In this document: positions 1 through 11,235 of the stretch, one piece after another
How positions within the stretch are numbered: the stretch's first letter is position 1
How the letters are laid out: each line of letters starts with the position of its first letter
Assembly: GCA_964035015.1 (NCBI GenBank)
Contig: CAXIUP010000261.1
Location: 331,001-395,000, forward strand
DNA: 64,000 nucleotides
Direction of reading: 5' to 3'
From: Corallium rubrum
Lineage: Eukaryota > Cnidaria > Anthozoa > Scleralcyonacea > Coralliidae
Made by a program: the position numbers and the translations under genes
The notes under the pieces: generated by a model
Databases searched by the model: none
Told to the model about the DNA's origin: nothing
What the model saw: only the letters and a program-made list of their open reading frames with translations

Positions 1-428
1 TAATTACAAGTGAAAATATCTTAAATGTACAATCTGCAATTATGTTTTTTTTGCAACATTCCAAACCAAGTCATGTTGCAAAAGAAATACCTACCATGAT
101 GATGTTTTTGAATTTTGTTTTCAGTCCAGATTAAAAATACCAAATATTTAAATACTATAAAAGATGAAAAAATATGATCAATGTTATGTATGAGTTGAAA
201 CCGCAAATTTAAAGTAAATTCTGTTAATACTTTTTACTATAGTATAATGATTCAGTTGCTTAGGAAGCAACTTGATCTTTGCACTAGAGTTTGCGCACAG
301 CTTTAAAAAGAAACTTTATTTGCACTCCACATATTGTTTGCTAGAATAGGATCATGACTAAAACAACACACTGGTAACACAAGTGACATACGAGTAACAT
401 ACAAATATGACACATACCGCAGAATCTT
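1..428. other. unassigned AT-rich DNA
   Basis: I see no gene, RNA or repeat here. The one short open frame (minus, 21-206) has no recognisable domain and AT-rich composition, so I treat it as chance. Confidence 0.5.
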
Positions 429-517
429 AAAAGTAGTGCCCCCCCTTTACTTTCAACTTTATCCGCTGCATGGGAGCCGTTACTTTTGGGGGGGGGGGAG
501 GGGGGGGCACTACTTTT
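429..517. repeat. short inverted repeat with G/C homopolymers
   Basis: AAAAGTAGTGCCCCCCC at 429-445 is the reverse complement of 501-517. The arms enclose 55 bases that hold a second G-run. It may be the remains of a fold-back element. Nothing coding is visible. The stretch from 518 to 639 is plain AT-rich sequence. Confidence 0.6.
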
Positions 518-639
518 GGGTGGTAAAATATGTTATTATGGTGGATGAGTAAATAAAGTAAATACGAAATAAATTTCCTGTATTACATAAAAGGAGTGCA
601 TGATATCCTCGTATTGCTATTAACATGACTGTGAAATAA

Positions 640-1223
640 TGCACCTATCAATGTTAGTCCCGATGGGTTGGGCAAGGGGTGGTGCTTTGATCAAAACGCA
701 TGTCCCCGGGGTCGAGATTTTGACACTGAATTCTCCCCAAAAGTGGGGTACTTTGGTCAATTTTGATTGTAGCTGAGGAAGACTGGGCATGAGTTTGTTT
801 CTGCTAGCTTTCGTTCTGCTGCCAAAATGGAGTCGTCACAAGAGCCTGGGGTAATTTAAGCATATCCAACACCTTATTAAGTTTAATATATGCATCTGTT
901 GATATTTATCAGTGTATCAGTGATGAAATATCTATAATTTCTTATCTTTTGGTTCTTTTTTGCAAAATATTACTGTAAAAACTCGTTGATCTTTTGAGAT
1001 GTTGTTTGTTGACAAAATCTGTAGTCTGTGGAGAAATATATCATCTCACTTTTGTTTTATACGTATATTTACTTGTCATAACATAGCTAATAGGGTGGGG
1101 AATTTGATAAATTTTGACTTGGAATTTTGTCCCAAGGGAGTGGCATTTGAAATAAAATGTCAAATCCCCACCCTTTGCCCGACCCCCCCCCCCCCTACCT
1201 CGGGACTAACATTGATAGGTGCA
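640..1223. mobile_element. 584-bp inverted-repeat MITE-like element
   Basis: The left end begins TGCACCTATCAATGTTAGTC and the right end (about 1203-1223) is its exact reverse complement. Weaker symmetry continues inward through GGTTGGGCAAGGGGTGG (about 665-681) against CCACCCTTTGCCCGACC (about 1169-1185), so the imperfect terminal repeat is about 40 bp. The element is flanked by TAA on both sides, which would fit a 3-bp target duplication of the PIF/Harbinger type. No transposase is present, so it is non-autonomous. Its ends differ from those of the Harbinger element at 7 kb, so it belongs to another family. Confidence 0.75.
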
Positions 1224-2060
1224 TAAAATTTTCAATTTGATTTTTCCTTCTTTCAAATCATTTTATCATCACCATTGGTATCCACTGTATCACTTGGAAG
1301 CACGCTATTTTGACTATTTTCAAAAGGGCCGCTATACTTTTGGAAATTTTTAAGACATTTCAAATTTATCGCTACTTTCGAGAGGGCCGCTACGTTCGTG
1401 ATTCAACGGTATGAGACATCAGAGTTCAAAGAGCGTTTTGTAACTCAACTTTCAGGAATATGATACGACTACGAGATACACATGCTTAGCCAGCACACTG
1501 CACACATGCCCAGTTGTTGCCTACAGTGCCCAGTGGCCATACGTTTGGATATTTATCAAGGGAACAAATAACCATACGATTCGTAATAATAATAATAATA
1601 ATAACGATTTAATGACAGTATTTCCACATGAAAGTGGCTCTTCACCTGCCATAACTAATTAACTACATTATATAAATATATAAATATAAAATCACAAATA
1701 TGATGTAAATCTCTCCATACACGAACACAACTCTTCATTTCTTATCGTGTTCCTGTATTATAAACAAAACGCGATTTACATTCAATCGTCCTATTAAACG
1801 CGTATAAAATTCAAATTTTATATGCACGTGCTTAGACAATAAGAATACTGCAAATAAGCGTATAAGTCCCAGAGTATAAATCGTAATAGACATACCTTCT
1901 TTAGCAGAGTCCAAAATTACGAAATTGCCAAGAGAAATGTTTGAAAAGCGACAAATCAGTTTGTAATCCGACTCCGAGGATAAGAGGCTAAGAGCTGTCT
2001 GTTGACAACCGAAACACAACGCGCGGGAATGCCACCGGAAATACCGCATTTCGTGATCAA
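1224..2060. other. unassigned DNA with an (AAT)n run
   Basis: A short (AAT)n microsatellite lies at about 1586-1602. Around 1326-1400 the phrase GGGCCGCTA followed by CTTT-like bases recurs, a short imperfect repeat. The minus-strand frame at 1735-2049 has no recognisable domain. I find no gene. Confidence 0.5.
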
Positions 2061-2069
2061 ATTACACAC

Positions 2070-3030
2070 TAGGTCGAATCGTTTCACATCAGATTGAATC
2101 ATTTCACATCAGATTGAACCATTTCACATCAGATTGAATCATTTCACATCAGATCGAATCATTTCACATCAGATTGAGTCATTTCACATCAGATTGAATC
2201 ATTTCACATCGCGTTGAACCATTTCACATCGCGTTGAATCATTTCACAACAACATGCGCCGTACCACATTTAATGATCAAATTACATAATACGTTGGGTC
2301 ATTTAAACATGCATTGAATCATTTCAGATCAGATTGAATAATTTCACATCAGATTGAATCATTTCACATCAGATTGAACCATTTCACATCAGATTGAATC
2401 ATTTCACATCAGATTGAATAATTTCACATCGGATTGAACCATTCACATCAGATTGAATCATTTCACGTTGCGTTGTATCGTTTCACATCGCGTTGAATCA
2501 TTTCACAACAACATGCACCGTACCACATTTAATGATCAAATTACATAATACGTTGGGTCATTTAAACATGCGTTGAATCATTTCACATCAGATTGAATCA
2601 TTTCACATCAGATTGAATCATTTCACATCAGATTGAACCATTTCACATCAGATTGAATCATTTCACATCAGATTGAATCATTTCAGATTAGGTTGAATCA
2701 TTTCACATCAAATTAAATCATTTCTCATTAGGTTGAACTATTTCACGACATGGCGAATGGTTATCAAACGGCATGAATGATTTCATAACTAGACGAATCA
2801 TTTAACAAGAGCTAGTCCAATCATTGTGCAACATGTTCAGTTATTTCACATTGTGAAGTTAAACCAATACAAAAGTAGTTGCATTACTTCACTGCGAACT
2901 GAATCATTTCATGTTAAGATGAATCATTTCATAATTTGTCCAGTCATGTAACTACATGTTGTTCAATCATTTATATTTAGGATGAATTATTCCTGTTTGT
3001 GATAAGTCGTTTCAGTTTATATCAATTCAT
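2070..3030. repeat. 20-bp tandem satellite with higher-order structure
   Basis: The repeating unit is close to ATCATTTCACATCAGATTGA and is tightly periodic from about 2075 to 2750, then decays to about 3030. A variant block containing CACAACAACATGC, then TACCACATTTAATGATCAAA and a GTTGGGTCATTTAAACATGC phrase, occurs at about 2245 and again at about 2505. This gives a higher-order period near 260 bp. There are no unique spacers between units, so it is a satellite and not a CRISPR array. Confidence 0.9.
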
Positions 3031-4239
3031 TTCACACATGTAGTATTTTTGGTGGTAACGGCCGCCCATAATTTTCGTTGACAGAGTGATGTCATGACTC
3101 CTCCAAACACGTTCTTTCAGGCGACCAAATGTTGAACTCGTCTTTGCGATACGAGTGGCGATCTCCTTGTCAAGCTGACCGTCTTCCGACAATGTGCTTC
3201 CGAGGAAGGTAAACGAGTCAGTATTATACAGTTTTTGGCCGTCGATGTAGATGTTGGGTTGGTCTACAGAAGTCACGCCAGGTGGCGGTTGGTACATGAC
3301 CTCTGTCTTTTTTAAGCCGATCGTGAGCCCAAAATTCTTGGCTGATCTGGCAAAACTATCCATCAGCGATTGTATTTTCGCTTCACTGTAGGCGAAATGG
3401 CCGCAGTCATCAGCAAACAACAGGTCTCGTATTAGCATATGATGCACCTTTGTTTTGGCACGTAGTCAGGAAAGATTGAATATGCTGCCATCAGTTCTGA
3501 TTTTGAGAAATGTACCATCTGGGTTATCCTTTAGGGCTTGTTTAAGCACCTCCACGAAAAATAGTATAATTAAGGTAGGCGCAATGACGCAGCCCTGTTT
3601 TACACCAGTACTGATGGGAAACCGGTCAGATAACTGCCCGTCTGCACACACTCGCCCATGCATGCCATCATGTAGTTGCCACAGAACATTGATGAATTTT
3701 CCAGGAAGCCCTTGTTTACTCAATATTTGCCACAGGGCGTCACGCAATACGGAGTCAAATGCTTTTGTTAGGTCAATAAAAGCAGCATACAATCCCACAT
3801 TTTGTTCGATGCATTTTTCCTGTAGCTGTCTCGCACTAAACACCATGTCTACAGTCCCACGTTGGTTTCGAAATCCGCATTGCGAGTCGGACACATGTTG
3901 ATCCACGATAGTCGCAACGACACGTATCTGCATTATTTTTGCCAGTATCTTCGCAACAATAGCCAGAAGAGAGATACCTCGATGGTTCCCGCACCCAGAG
4001 CGATTGCGCAATCTATAAGAATAGATTATCACGATTAATGCATCCTTCAGTTGATCTGGAATAATCTCGTCCTGCCATATGAGAAAAAACGGCTCATGCA
4101 CGTGCTGTAGTAGTTTTTCGCCTCCGTGTTTAAAAACCTCCGCTGGAATGCCATCTTCACCTGGTGCTTTCCCGTTTTGAAGACAATGTACTGCCTTTCG
4201 TATCTCATTTATTGTTGGTGCTTCATCGAGTTCGTGCAT
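3022..4239 (-). pseudogene. LINE ORF2, reverse transcriptase part (broken)
   Basis: The fragment at 4239-3466 carries NGKAPGEDGIPAEVFKHGG, CGNHRGISLLAIVAKILAKI, FIDLTKAFDSV and TGVKQGCVIAPTL, which are reverse-transcriptase motifs. The fragment at 3447-3022 continues with LLFADDCGHFA, the catalytic FADD box, and IGLKKTEVMYQPP. The two are in different frames. The role would be target-primed reverse transcription. The plus-strand frame at 3455-3901 is the antisense shadow. Confidence 0.9.
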
Positions 4240-5718
4240 GATCGGGCTTGCGGAATGGCGTCGATGCTGTTCTGGTCGACGGTTAATGGACGTTTTAGTA
4301 ACTCGCTAAAGTGGTGTTGCCATCGACCTAAAATATCTTTGTGGTCTGTAAGACGAGTTTTACCGCCCGTAGACATCAGTGGCGTTGCGCCGTGGCTAGA
4401 TGGTCCATGTAGTTCTTTAACTGCTCGATAGAAGTTTTTTGCATCGTGGTTATCGGCATAGTGCTGAATCTGCTGGGCCTTCTTGCTCATCCAATCATCT
4501 TTTAGCTGCCGTGTCACTTGCTGGAGTTTGCTCCGTGCTTGACTGAAGCATGACTTATTTGCACGAGTGTTTCTACTGAGCAGACGCTGGTGCGCTTCGT
4601 CTTTGTTATCGATGAACAGTTGGATTTTGTCAATGTTTTCCGCAAACCAATCAGGCTGTTTCTGCGCTGGAGTACCCAGAGTACTTGTCTGAAATATGGT
4701 ATCACGTAGTACATTCTATTTTGCCATGGTAGAGGAATTTTGGCTAGGAGTGGAATTTGCTAAAGCATTTTCCAGTTGTGTCTGTAGGTCTTCTCGGACT
4801 ACTGGATCTGGTAGCAAGGCCACGTTCAGTCTGTTTGCCGCTGTAAATGCTTGTTTGCTTCGTGGTAAGCTTACAGTAAAGCTCATGATTGAGTGAACCA
4901 TTTGATGGTCTGTCTGACATTCTGCACCTCTCATTACCCGTGTGATGGTAATGTCTTGCACATCACGCCATCTCACAATGATATAATCGATAAGATGCCA
5001 GCATTTGGATCTCGGATCCACGTTCTTTCGTGAATATTTGGTAGCTGGAACAGTGTGTTTGTGATGGTGAGCTTATGCTCATTGCATTTGGACAGTAGCA
5101 TTAGGCCATTTGAGTTGCATTTCCCCACGCCGTGTTTGCCGATGGTCAGCGGCCAAGATTTGTGGTCATTGCCAACTCGTGCATTGAAGTCTCCCATAAT
5201 CAATAGTTTGTCATCCTTGGGTGTCTTTTCAGTAAGGCTGTCAAGATCGGCATAGAATTTCTCTTTTGTCACTTCGTCGTTTGTCATAGTTAGCACATAA
5301 CAACCAATGATCATAAGGAATCGCTTTTTGCATAGCGGTAACCGAAGTGTAATTAGCCTTTCATTTATCGCCTGAGGCAGAGTCGGAATTTGTTGACGAT
5401 CGTTGATCTCACAACAGTGGCAACGCCGTGGATACGCTTGTGGGCTGCAGATAGCCCACTCCAGTAGTACGTGAACCCTGATGTTTTTTCAGTAAGCTGG
5501 CCACTATCTGCCAGTCTTGTTTCGCATAGGACCGCAATGTCGATGTTGTACCGATCCAATTCAAGTCCGATAAGAGTTGTTCTCCGATCTGATGTGCGCT
5601 CGCTGTTAAGTGTACGCACGTTCCATGTGGCAATTGTCAGTTTTTGTTTTCGTTTATTTCGACCGCAAGATGAGACAACCCGCCAACCGCAGTTTGCTGG
5701 CCAGGTTTGCTGTAGCAA
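4240..5718 (-). pseudogene. LINE ORF2, AP endonuclease part and linker (broken)
   Basis: Reading on the minus strand, the fragments at 5718-5365, 5314-4973, 5021-4716 and 4517-4240 together cover an exonuclease/endonuclease/phosphatase-type domain. Visible signatures are TIATWNVRTL at the N-terminus, VLCETRL (metal-binding Glu), LIMGDFNARVG and TDHQMVHSIM (catalytic His region). In intact LINEs this enzyme nicks the target DNA to prime reverse transcription. Successive fragments lie in different frames, so several indels separate them. The last fragment is the linker leading into the reverse transcriptase. Confidence 0.85.
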
Positions 5719-6250
5719 CCAGTTTTTTAGGGCACCTTTTCTAGCCCCTTCCCCAGTCTAGGGGTGAGCAGTGGCCTCTCTAAATAGAGCTGCTCTATCG
5801 TCTGGAAAGCTGCCGAACCACCATATTGCTCCAGTGGTATGGACAGAGCGGCCATCACTTCCAAACCGCCAATGTGCAGGTTTGCGATTACGACTGCCAG
5901 CGTTATCTTCGCCTATCGCTTCGTCGTCCCCCCATCACCGTTGGACTTTCATCTTTCATCTCCTCACGAACTCCTGTGCACTTGATTTGTTTTTGGTGTT
6001 GAAACCGTCGCGCTGCGACTCCCGCACCCTCTCCTCCTCATCACCACTACCCAGTGGCAAGCATTGCAAGATGACCAGTGGTGAATCAGATGCAGTGGAT
6101 ACCATATGCCAGATGTAATGCTTGTGGCCCCTACTCTCCACAAAGCTTATTAGGGGGTGCTGCGGTGTTCTGCTAACTAGAACAGTATGGCAAGCCATTT
6201 ACCAATAGCGTTGGTAATCTGCCTCTCCAAGGACATAAGAAACTGAACTG

Positions 6251-7026
6251 AACCACTAGAACGCACAGTCGCTATCAGATGCCATTTGCTCACGCTGCCG
6301 CTATCCGTGAACCACGCGTAACCCTGTGAAGGGAGGCATAGGATGTGCTACCGTTGCCCAAGTGGGCATCCAGGCTAGCGGAGGGAATGGGTGCCTTACG
6401 TCCCCTTTTATGGGGATTATACATTAGACACCGGACACCGGACACCGGAGACGAGACACGAGACATACATACATTTACTTTTGGGATTCTGAAGATCAAC
6501 TTGACCAAGCCTTTAATCAACAGCTAACTGAATTACAAAAAATAACTGTGACAAACTCTTAGAACATTAGGCTAACTGTATTCTAGATGCATGTGATGAA
6601 ATCTTGTGGGATAGCTTGCGCTCTTTTTACACAGTGTTTCTGTCTTACTGAACAGCTGCTCTTCCTCAAAGAAACTTAATCAAATGTAAACTAATATTTC
6701 GAAGTAATAAACTAAAAAGAAAAACGCTTTGCGTGGTCTCGAATTTTCATACGAAAGTCGCAGTAATAATAAACAGTAGTTGTGCCAGGCTATATCAATA
6801 TATATCAGGCCTGGCGCACATGCTCCAATATAAAATGTTGCCCAATTTTTAGTGGTTGGCTAAATTTTGAGTTTTTGACAATAATCGTTACATTGTGTCG
6901 TGTGATTTTCTCAGGGTTTTTAAATCGGATATCAAATAAAATCTGCCAAAAAATCGCCGATGAAATTCGTACTTCAAATCAAATATAAATCAAATGGGGA
7001 AACGGTGGTAAACGGCAGATATTATG
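6251..7026. other. no gene recognised
   Basis: The region holds short direct repeats (ACACCGG three times at about 6429-6450, then GAGACGAGACACGAGACATA) and otherwise ordinary AT-rich sequence. Part of it may be the far 5' end of the preceding LINE. The overlapping frames at 6290-6527 on both strands show no domain. Confidence 0.4.
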
Positions 7027-7051
7027 GACTTTAAGATGCAACAACGCGGAC
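7027..7051 (+). repeat. Harbinger left terminal inverted repeat
   Basis: A 25-nt arm starting GACTTTAAGATGCAACAACG, the exact complement of 9735-9759. The transposase fragment starts only about 50 bases inside it, so the 5' part of the transposase gene has been lost between them. Confidence 0.85.
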
Positions 7052-7087
7052 ATCACCACGGCTGGAAGCCCTGGGTCGAGGACGCCG

Positions 7088-7336
7088 TCCGCGTGGAATC
7101 ACACAATTTTGAATCCTCCTGCCTTGCAAACATACGCCGAAGCAGTCTATAACAAGGGAGCAGCTCTTAACAACTGCGTGGGCTTTGTTGATGGCACTAT
7201 CCGGCCAATATGCAGGCCAGAGAAAAGTCAAAGAGCAGTATACAACGGGCACAAGAGGGTTCACTGTATAAAATTCCCATCAGTTGTCCTTCCGAATGGA
7301 CTTATCGCCAATTTATATGGCCCAGTAGGTAAATAG
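7088..7336 (+). pseudogene. Harbinger transposase fragment (DDE_Tnp_4-like)
   Basis: About 75 residues remain of a transposase usually several hundred residues long. The recognisable piece is CVGFVDGTIRPICRPEKSQ, the strand carrying the first catalytic Asp of the DDE triad, followed by YNGHKRVHCIKFPSVVLPNG and ANLYGPVGK, after which a stop codon ends the frame. The N-terminal helix-turn-helix part and the second and third catalytic acidic residues are missing. The protein would cut and rejoin the terminal repeats, and this copy cannot. The minus-strand frame at 7031-7264 is its shadow. Confidence 0.8.
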
Positions 7337-7555
7337 TTTTGAATTTAATAAACATACTGTATCTTCATTATAGTGGCATGGTCACTCAACTTGTAAGGCC
7401 TACGTTGACAAACTTTGAAAAAGTTATTCTCCCCCTCCATCCCTGGCCAAAAAAAAGTTTTCGAGAAAAATCTTTTTTCTAGTTTCTTTCCTTGAGTGCT
7501 TCCTTTCATCATTTCCATTCTTTCTTCAATTCTTCCTTCCTTCCATCCATTAATT
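7337..7555. other. Harbinger interior, noncoding
   Basis: Between the transposase stop and the microsatellite there is AT-rich sequence with an ATTTAATAAACATAC stretch just after the stop that could hold a poly(A) signal (AATAAA at about 7347). No other feature is seen. Confidence 0.35.
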
Positions 7556-7920
7556 TATTCATTCATTCATTCATTCATTCTTCCTTCCTTCCTTCCTTCC
7601 TTCCTTCCTTCCTTCCTTCCTTCCTTCCTTCCTTCCTTCCTTCCTTCCTTCCTTCCTTCCTTCCTTCCTTCCTTCCTTCCTTCCTTCCTTCCTTCCTTCC
7701 TTCCTTCCTTCCTTCCTTCCTTCCTTCCTTCCTTCCTTCCTTCCTTCCTTCCTTCCTTCCTTCCTTCTTTCCTTCTTTCTCTCCTTCCTTCCTTCCTTCC
7801 TTCCTTCCTTCCTTCCTTCCTTCCTTCCTTCCTTCCTTCCTTCCTTCCTTCCTTCCTTCCTTCCTTCCTTCCTTCCTTCCTTCCTCTCTCCCCCCTCCCT
7901 CCCTCCCTCCCTCCCTTCCT
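7556..7920. repeat. (TTCC)n microsatellite, about 310 bp, with (CATT)n and (CTCC)n edges
   Basis: A short (CATT)n run at about 7556-7580 passes into near-perfect (TTCC)n from about 7580 to 7884, with a small interruption near 7766-7785, and ends in (CTCC)n to about 7918. The Ser/Leu/Pro and Lys/Glu/Gly/Arg frames crossing it on both strands come only from this repeat. Confidence 0.97.
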
Positions 7921-8219
7921 TTGACATTCTTTTTTTTTCTTGAGTTTTTTTCCTTGGGTGGGCAAGTTGCCAACCCCAGCCCATCCCACCCCACCATGCC
8001 CAGCTAAGCACTTTCTCTTTTCTTTTTGACAGAGGAAAGAAGACATGATGTAAAATAACACAAAAGTGTAAAACTTTAAAAGTTGAAATCATAAAAATGG
8101 TTTTCTCAATACAGAAAACACAAAGTACTTGCAAATTAAGCTTATCAAGTTAATAGATACACTGTAGAGTCAGTGTAAAGTACAGTAACTCAAGGAAACT
8201 AATTATGAACAACAAATGA

Positions 8220-9423
8220 CTACTTATGGGCAATTTTCTCCACAAGAGACATCAAAGCTTTTGTTTGTTCTTGCTGCTGGCTCATTAGCAACATATGCAT
8301 GTTCATCATTTGTCTCTGTTGCTCTTGCTGAATAATTTGATTATCTTGTTGTTTCTGCTGCAAAAGTAGAGCTTCAACTCGTTTCTCTTCCAAGGATTGC
8401 TGGGACTGTTTAAGCCTTATTTCTTCTCTTTTAAGTTCCATATCCTTGTCAGCCTTTTCTTTCAAAAACTGCAATGCATCATTTCCATTTCTTCGACTCT
8501 TTCTTGTTTTCTGATCCCCTTCTTCTCTTTGACGTTTTTGGGTGTCACCAAGCTTTTCCATGGCTTTTTTCCTCATATCTGTTGCTGTCAACTTATCTTG
8601 CTCAACCTTTTCCTTCTTTTCATTGTTTAGTTCAGCTAATTCTACATCTGCTGTCTCTTCTAATGCCATGATTTGTTCAAGAGCATTATCCAACTCTGTA
8701 GGCTCAGGGTTTATTCCCGAGGCTTTCTCCTCTGTAGCTACTTTTCTTCCTGTCGTTTTATTAATATGGATGTGTGATCCCTTACAGATCTTTTGTCAAC
8801 AGTAAATTTCGGCTGATCAATATCACTTAACTTGTCAGCTATGCTATCCCAGATGGCACTCCTTTGGACAGATTTCTTTTTTTCACTGTAGGGGTTCTGA
8901 AATAGTATTTCTCGGCAAAACACAACATCGTGTGCAGGTGTCCATGACATAGTTCTACAAAGACCAATTTAAAAAATACAAGAAAGTTTAAAAATGCTGA
9001 AATTGTAATCTACAGACTGCAATGACAGAACTAAAATTGTAAACAAACTTTTCCTGAGCAACAAATATAAAGAATGAGCTACACCAGCCAAATAGCAAGG
9101 GGATTAACCACGTAGCTAACTGTATATGTTTCTCTAGATTGTTAACAGAATACAGAAAGCATTCAATAAATAGGTTAGCATCCAAAATTAAACGGCGACA
9201 ACAACTAATAATTATAAGCTTCAACTAAAGCGAGAAGGGTCTTAGTTTTAAGTCAACAGTAATAACGTTAACCTCGTTTGAACAGCATAAATACCACAAA
9301 AATTTATACTTGAAATTCGGAGATTGAGGTAGTTTGTTGAACAAATGAGGTCGTTTGTAATAAAGAAATACATAATGATGGAAATACTTACGGCGATTTT
9401 GGGCTTGGTGTAGCTGATGCCAT
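8220..9423 (-). pseudogene. Harbinger Myb/SANT-like partner gene, two exons, one frameshift
   Basis: Exon 1 is 9423-9392 (start ATGGCATCAGCTACACC) and ends at a GTAAGT donor. Exon 2 starts at 8954 after TTTGTAG. The phase joins cleanly, so the 437-bp intron (8955-9391) is well supported. Exon 2 begins MSWTPAHDVVFCREILFQNP with conserved-looking tryptophans (SWTPAHD, RSAIWDSIAD) and RSVRDHTSILIKR, typical of the Myb/SANT-like DNA-binding protein of Harbinger elements that helps bring the transposase to DNA. The frame then shifts between about 8738 and 8693. The rest (157 aa, 8693-8220) is a highly charged, Gln-rich coiled coil ending in LMSLVEKIAHK. Apart from the one shift the gene looks complete. 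Confidence 0.75.
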
Positions 9424-9734
9424 GATGCTGTTGTTTTTAATACTTATTCTCCGCTTTTACTGTTTTGTACACGCAACTGGAAAAAAGAATCACTGTAATA
9501 AACTATATGTCGTTTGAAATAAAGCAAAATAACAACCGATGTTGTCAGTATGAAATTTAAGTCCAAAACTAACTCGTTTCGATGGCAGAAATAATATTTT
9601 TTGACAATAATACTTACGTTTTATCTAGAACGTCGATTCCCAATTTTGACGTCGTCCTTTCAGCAAGAACGCGGTCTGATTCGAGATGGATCACGCGCAG
9701 TTACACAAAAACAGCTTCCGGTTAGCTTGTTGAC

Positions 9735-9759
9735 GTCCGCGTTGTTGCATCTTAAAGTC
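9735..9759 (-). repeat. Harbinger right terminal inverted repeat
   Basis: The exact complement of 7027-7051. The partner gene begins about 310 bases inside this end, so this flank probably carries its promoter. Confidence 0.85.
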
Positions 9760-10525
9760 GCTAATATTGGAACAGGTCGCTGACGTTTTGAGACATTTAT
9801 TAGATCATTCAGATACATCACATTATCTTATCGTCTCGTTTCTCTTTAATATTTCCCCCCAGCTCTGTTTTGTTACATTCAACACATTTCCTAGCCTAAT
9901 TAGGCTGTGTGAAGTTGTCACTCATTAATCATTCTGGTGTCAGTTGTAGGAGCAAAACGTCAGTATTATGGTTTTATTCAAAGCATGGGCGGCGAAAAAT
10001 ATGTTTGAGTGTGAGATGTTGTTCGTCTTAGGGTGGTATGACTATGGGGGTATGATCCCTCAGAAAATTTTGAAGTTTTAGACGCAAAAAAACAACCCGG
10101 CACTAATTAAACTGCTAGAAAAACCTTTATGTACTTATTAGAAGTTTTCATTTCAATCCCAGAATCCCGTTGTTATAATTACATAAAAACCAAGACCAGC
10201 CAGTCCCGGTATCAGCCAACTTCTCCCGGTCACCCAGTATGACTGCCACTTCTCACGGCAAGCGAGAATTCTCAAAAATGCCAATAGAAATACTCTGAAA
10301 ATAAAACTACTAAAGAAAAGCACGTGAATACAGTCTTAATCATTATCAGTAATGCCTGCAATGCTTGACACTGTTTGGTCAGTCAAAATCAAAATGGCGC
10401 AATTAAGTGGCGATGAAGATCACATGCAGCAATCTCCAGGTTTGGCTGTCAATCTCCAGGTTTTTTATCATTATATTTTAAAATCTCCAGATTTAGTGTT
10501 TGGTAAAGTTGGCAGGTCTGAAAAA
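9760..10525. other. no gene recognised
   Basis: The sequence is AT-rich. The phrase AATCTCCAG recurs at about 10430, 10451 and 10483, and CTCCCGGT occurs near 10220. No open frame or RNA is recognisable. Confidence 0.4.
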
Positions 10526-10977
10526 GTATAGAGTAAAACATATTCTGAGGAATAATGCCATCCTGAAAATTCATTTTCAACAACTATAAAATTCTTAATT
10601 TAAATAATTTATTTAACACTAATCAACTATTAATAATAGAAGCATTGCAAATTTGGTTTAACAAACCCGAGCTAAACTCAGGCCTTATTATGGCTAGCAA
10701 AGAACTGTCACTTTTTGCGGCCTAGTCTCTCTACTTCTGTAGTGTTAAGTCTTCTGACGTCTCTTGTAATTAGCTAGTGGTTTTCTAACTCATAAATAGT
10801 GATAGATTTTTTTTTCTTTTGTTGCCGATGATGTCATCGAACTTTTCACTTGTATATATAGACCTGGCATGTTTTTGTATTTTCACTTGTCACAATTTTC
10901 ACTATAGTTCCACTTGTTTGACTCATATCTTGAGTTTTCAGGATGGCATTATTCTTCGGAATATGTTTTATTCTATA
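10526..10977. repeat. fold-back repeat with 44-bp arms
   Basis: The left arm at 10526-10569 contains AGTAAAACATATTCTGAGGA followed by ATAATGCCATCCTGAAAA. The right arm at 10935-10977 is its reverse complement with a few mismatches. The 365-bp interior is AT-rich with no coding potential, so it looks like a non-autonomous DNA element. Confidence 0.75.
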
Positions 10978-11235
10978 ATTAACATATTGGCTTCAGTTAA
11001 AGTACTATAATTTATAAAAATTTTGAGGGGACGAAAACTATTTGTCACCCCCACATCTAAAAACTTGTCGGGGAGATGGCCCAACTGCCCCCACGCTTCC
11101 GCCTCCCCGGATTCAAAGCATTTCACAGCTGGGCTATTCCACCAAAGCTTTGTGAAAACCCGAGTTGAGTTGAATTGAGTGGTTGCATATATACGTTTCG
11201 TTTATATAATAAGGCCCAGTTCATATATCAAAACA

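Larger units (their letters stand above)
3022..6250 (-). mobile_element. decayed non-LTR retrotransposon (LINE)
   Basis: A minus-strand element runs from about 6250 (5' side, noncoding) to about 3030, where it abuts the satellite. It encodes an AP-type endonuclease followed by a reverse transcriptase, with many frameshifts and stops, so it is inactive. The region from 5720 to 6250 looks like its 5' leader. Further sequence to about 6470, with three copies of ACACCGG at 6429-6450, may also belong to it. The clade is uncertain: it is an APE-type LINE, not an R2-like element. Confidence 0.85.
7027..9759. mobile_element. PIF/Harbinger DNA transposon, internally deleted
   Basis: GACTTTAAGATGCAACAACG at 7027, continuing CGGAC, is the exact reverse complement of the segment ending at 9759, giving 25-bp terminal inverted repeats. 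Inside are the two genes expected of this superfamily: a DDE transposase (plus strand, only a fragment) and a Myb/SANT-like partner protein (minus strand). A long (TTCC)n tract separates them. I could not settle the target duplication: the flanks show TTA on the left and TAA on the right, which are complementary and not direct. With the transposase truncated, the copy could move only if helped in trans. Confidence 0.85.

Noticed and set aside
2070..3030. CRISPR-like array of short repeats
   Set aside because: Units are contiguous, with no unique spacers, and the DNA is eukaryotic. It is a satellite.
3455..5761. Plus-strand frames of 66-148 codons (3455-3901, 4126-4431, 5055-5255, 5471-5761)
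   Set aside because: Antisense shadows of the minus-strand LINE.
7492..8134. Several 140-190 codon frames rich in Ser/Leu/Pro-Phe or Lys/Glu/Gly-Arg
   Set aside because: They exist in every frame because the (TTCC)n repeat has no stop codons. There is no independent coding evidence.
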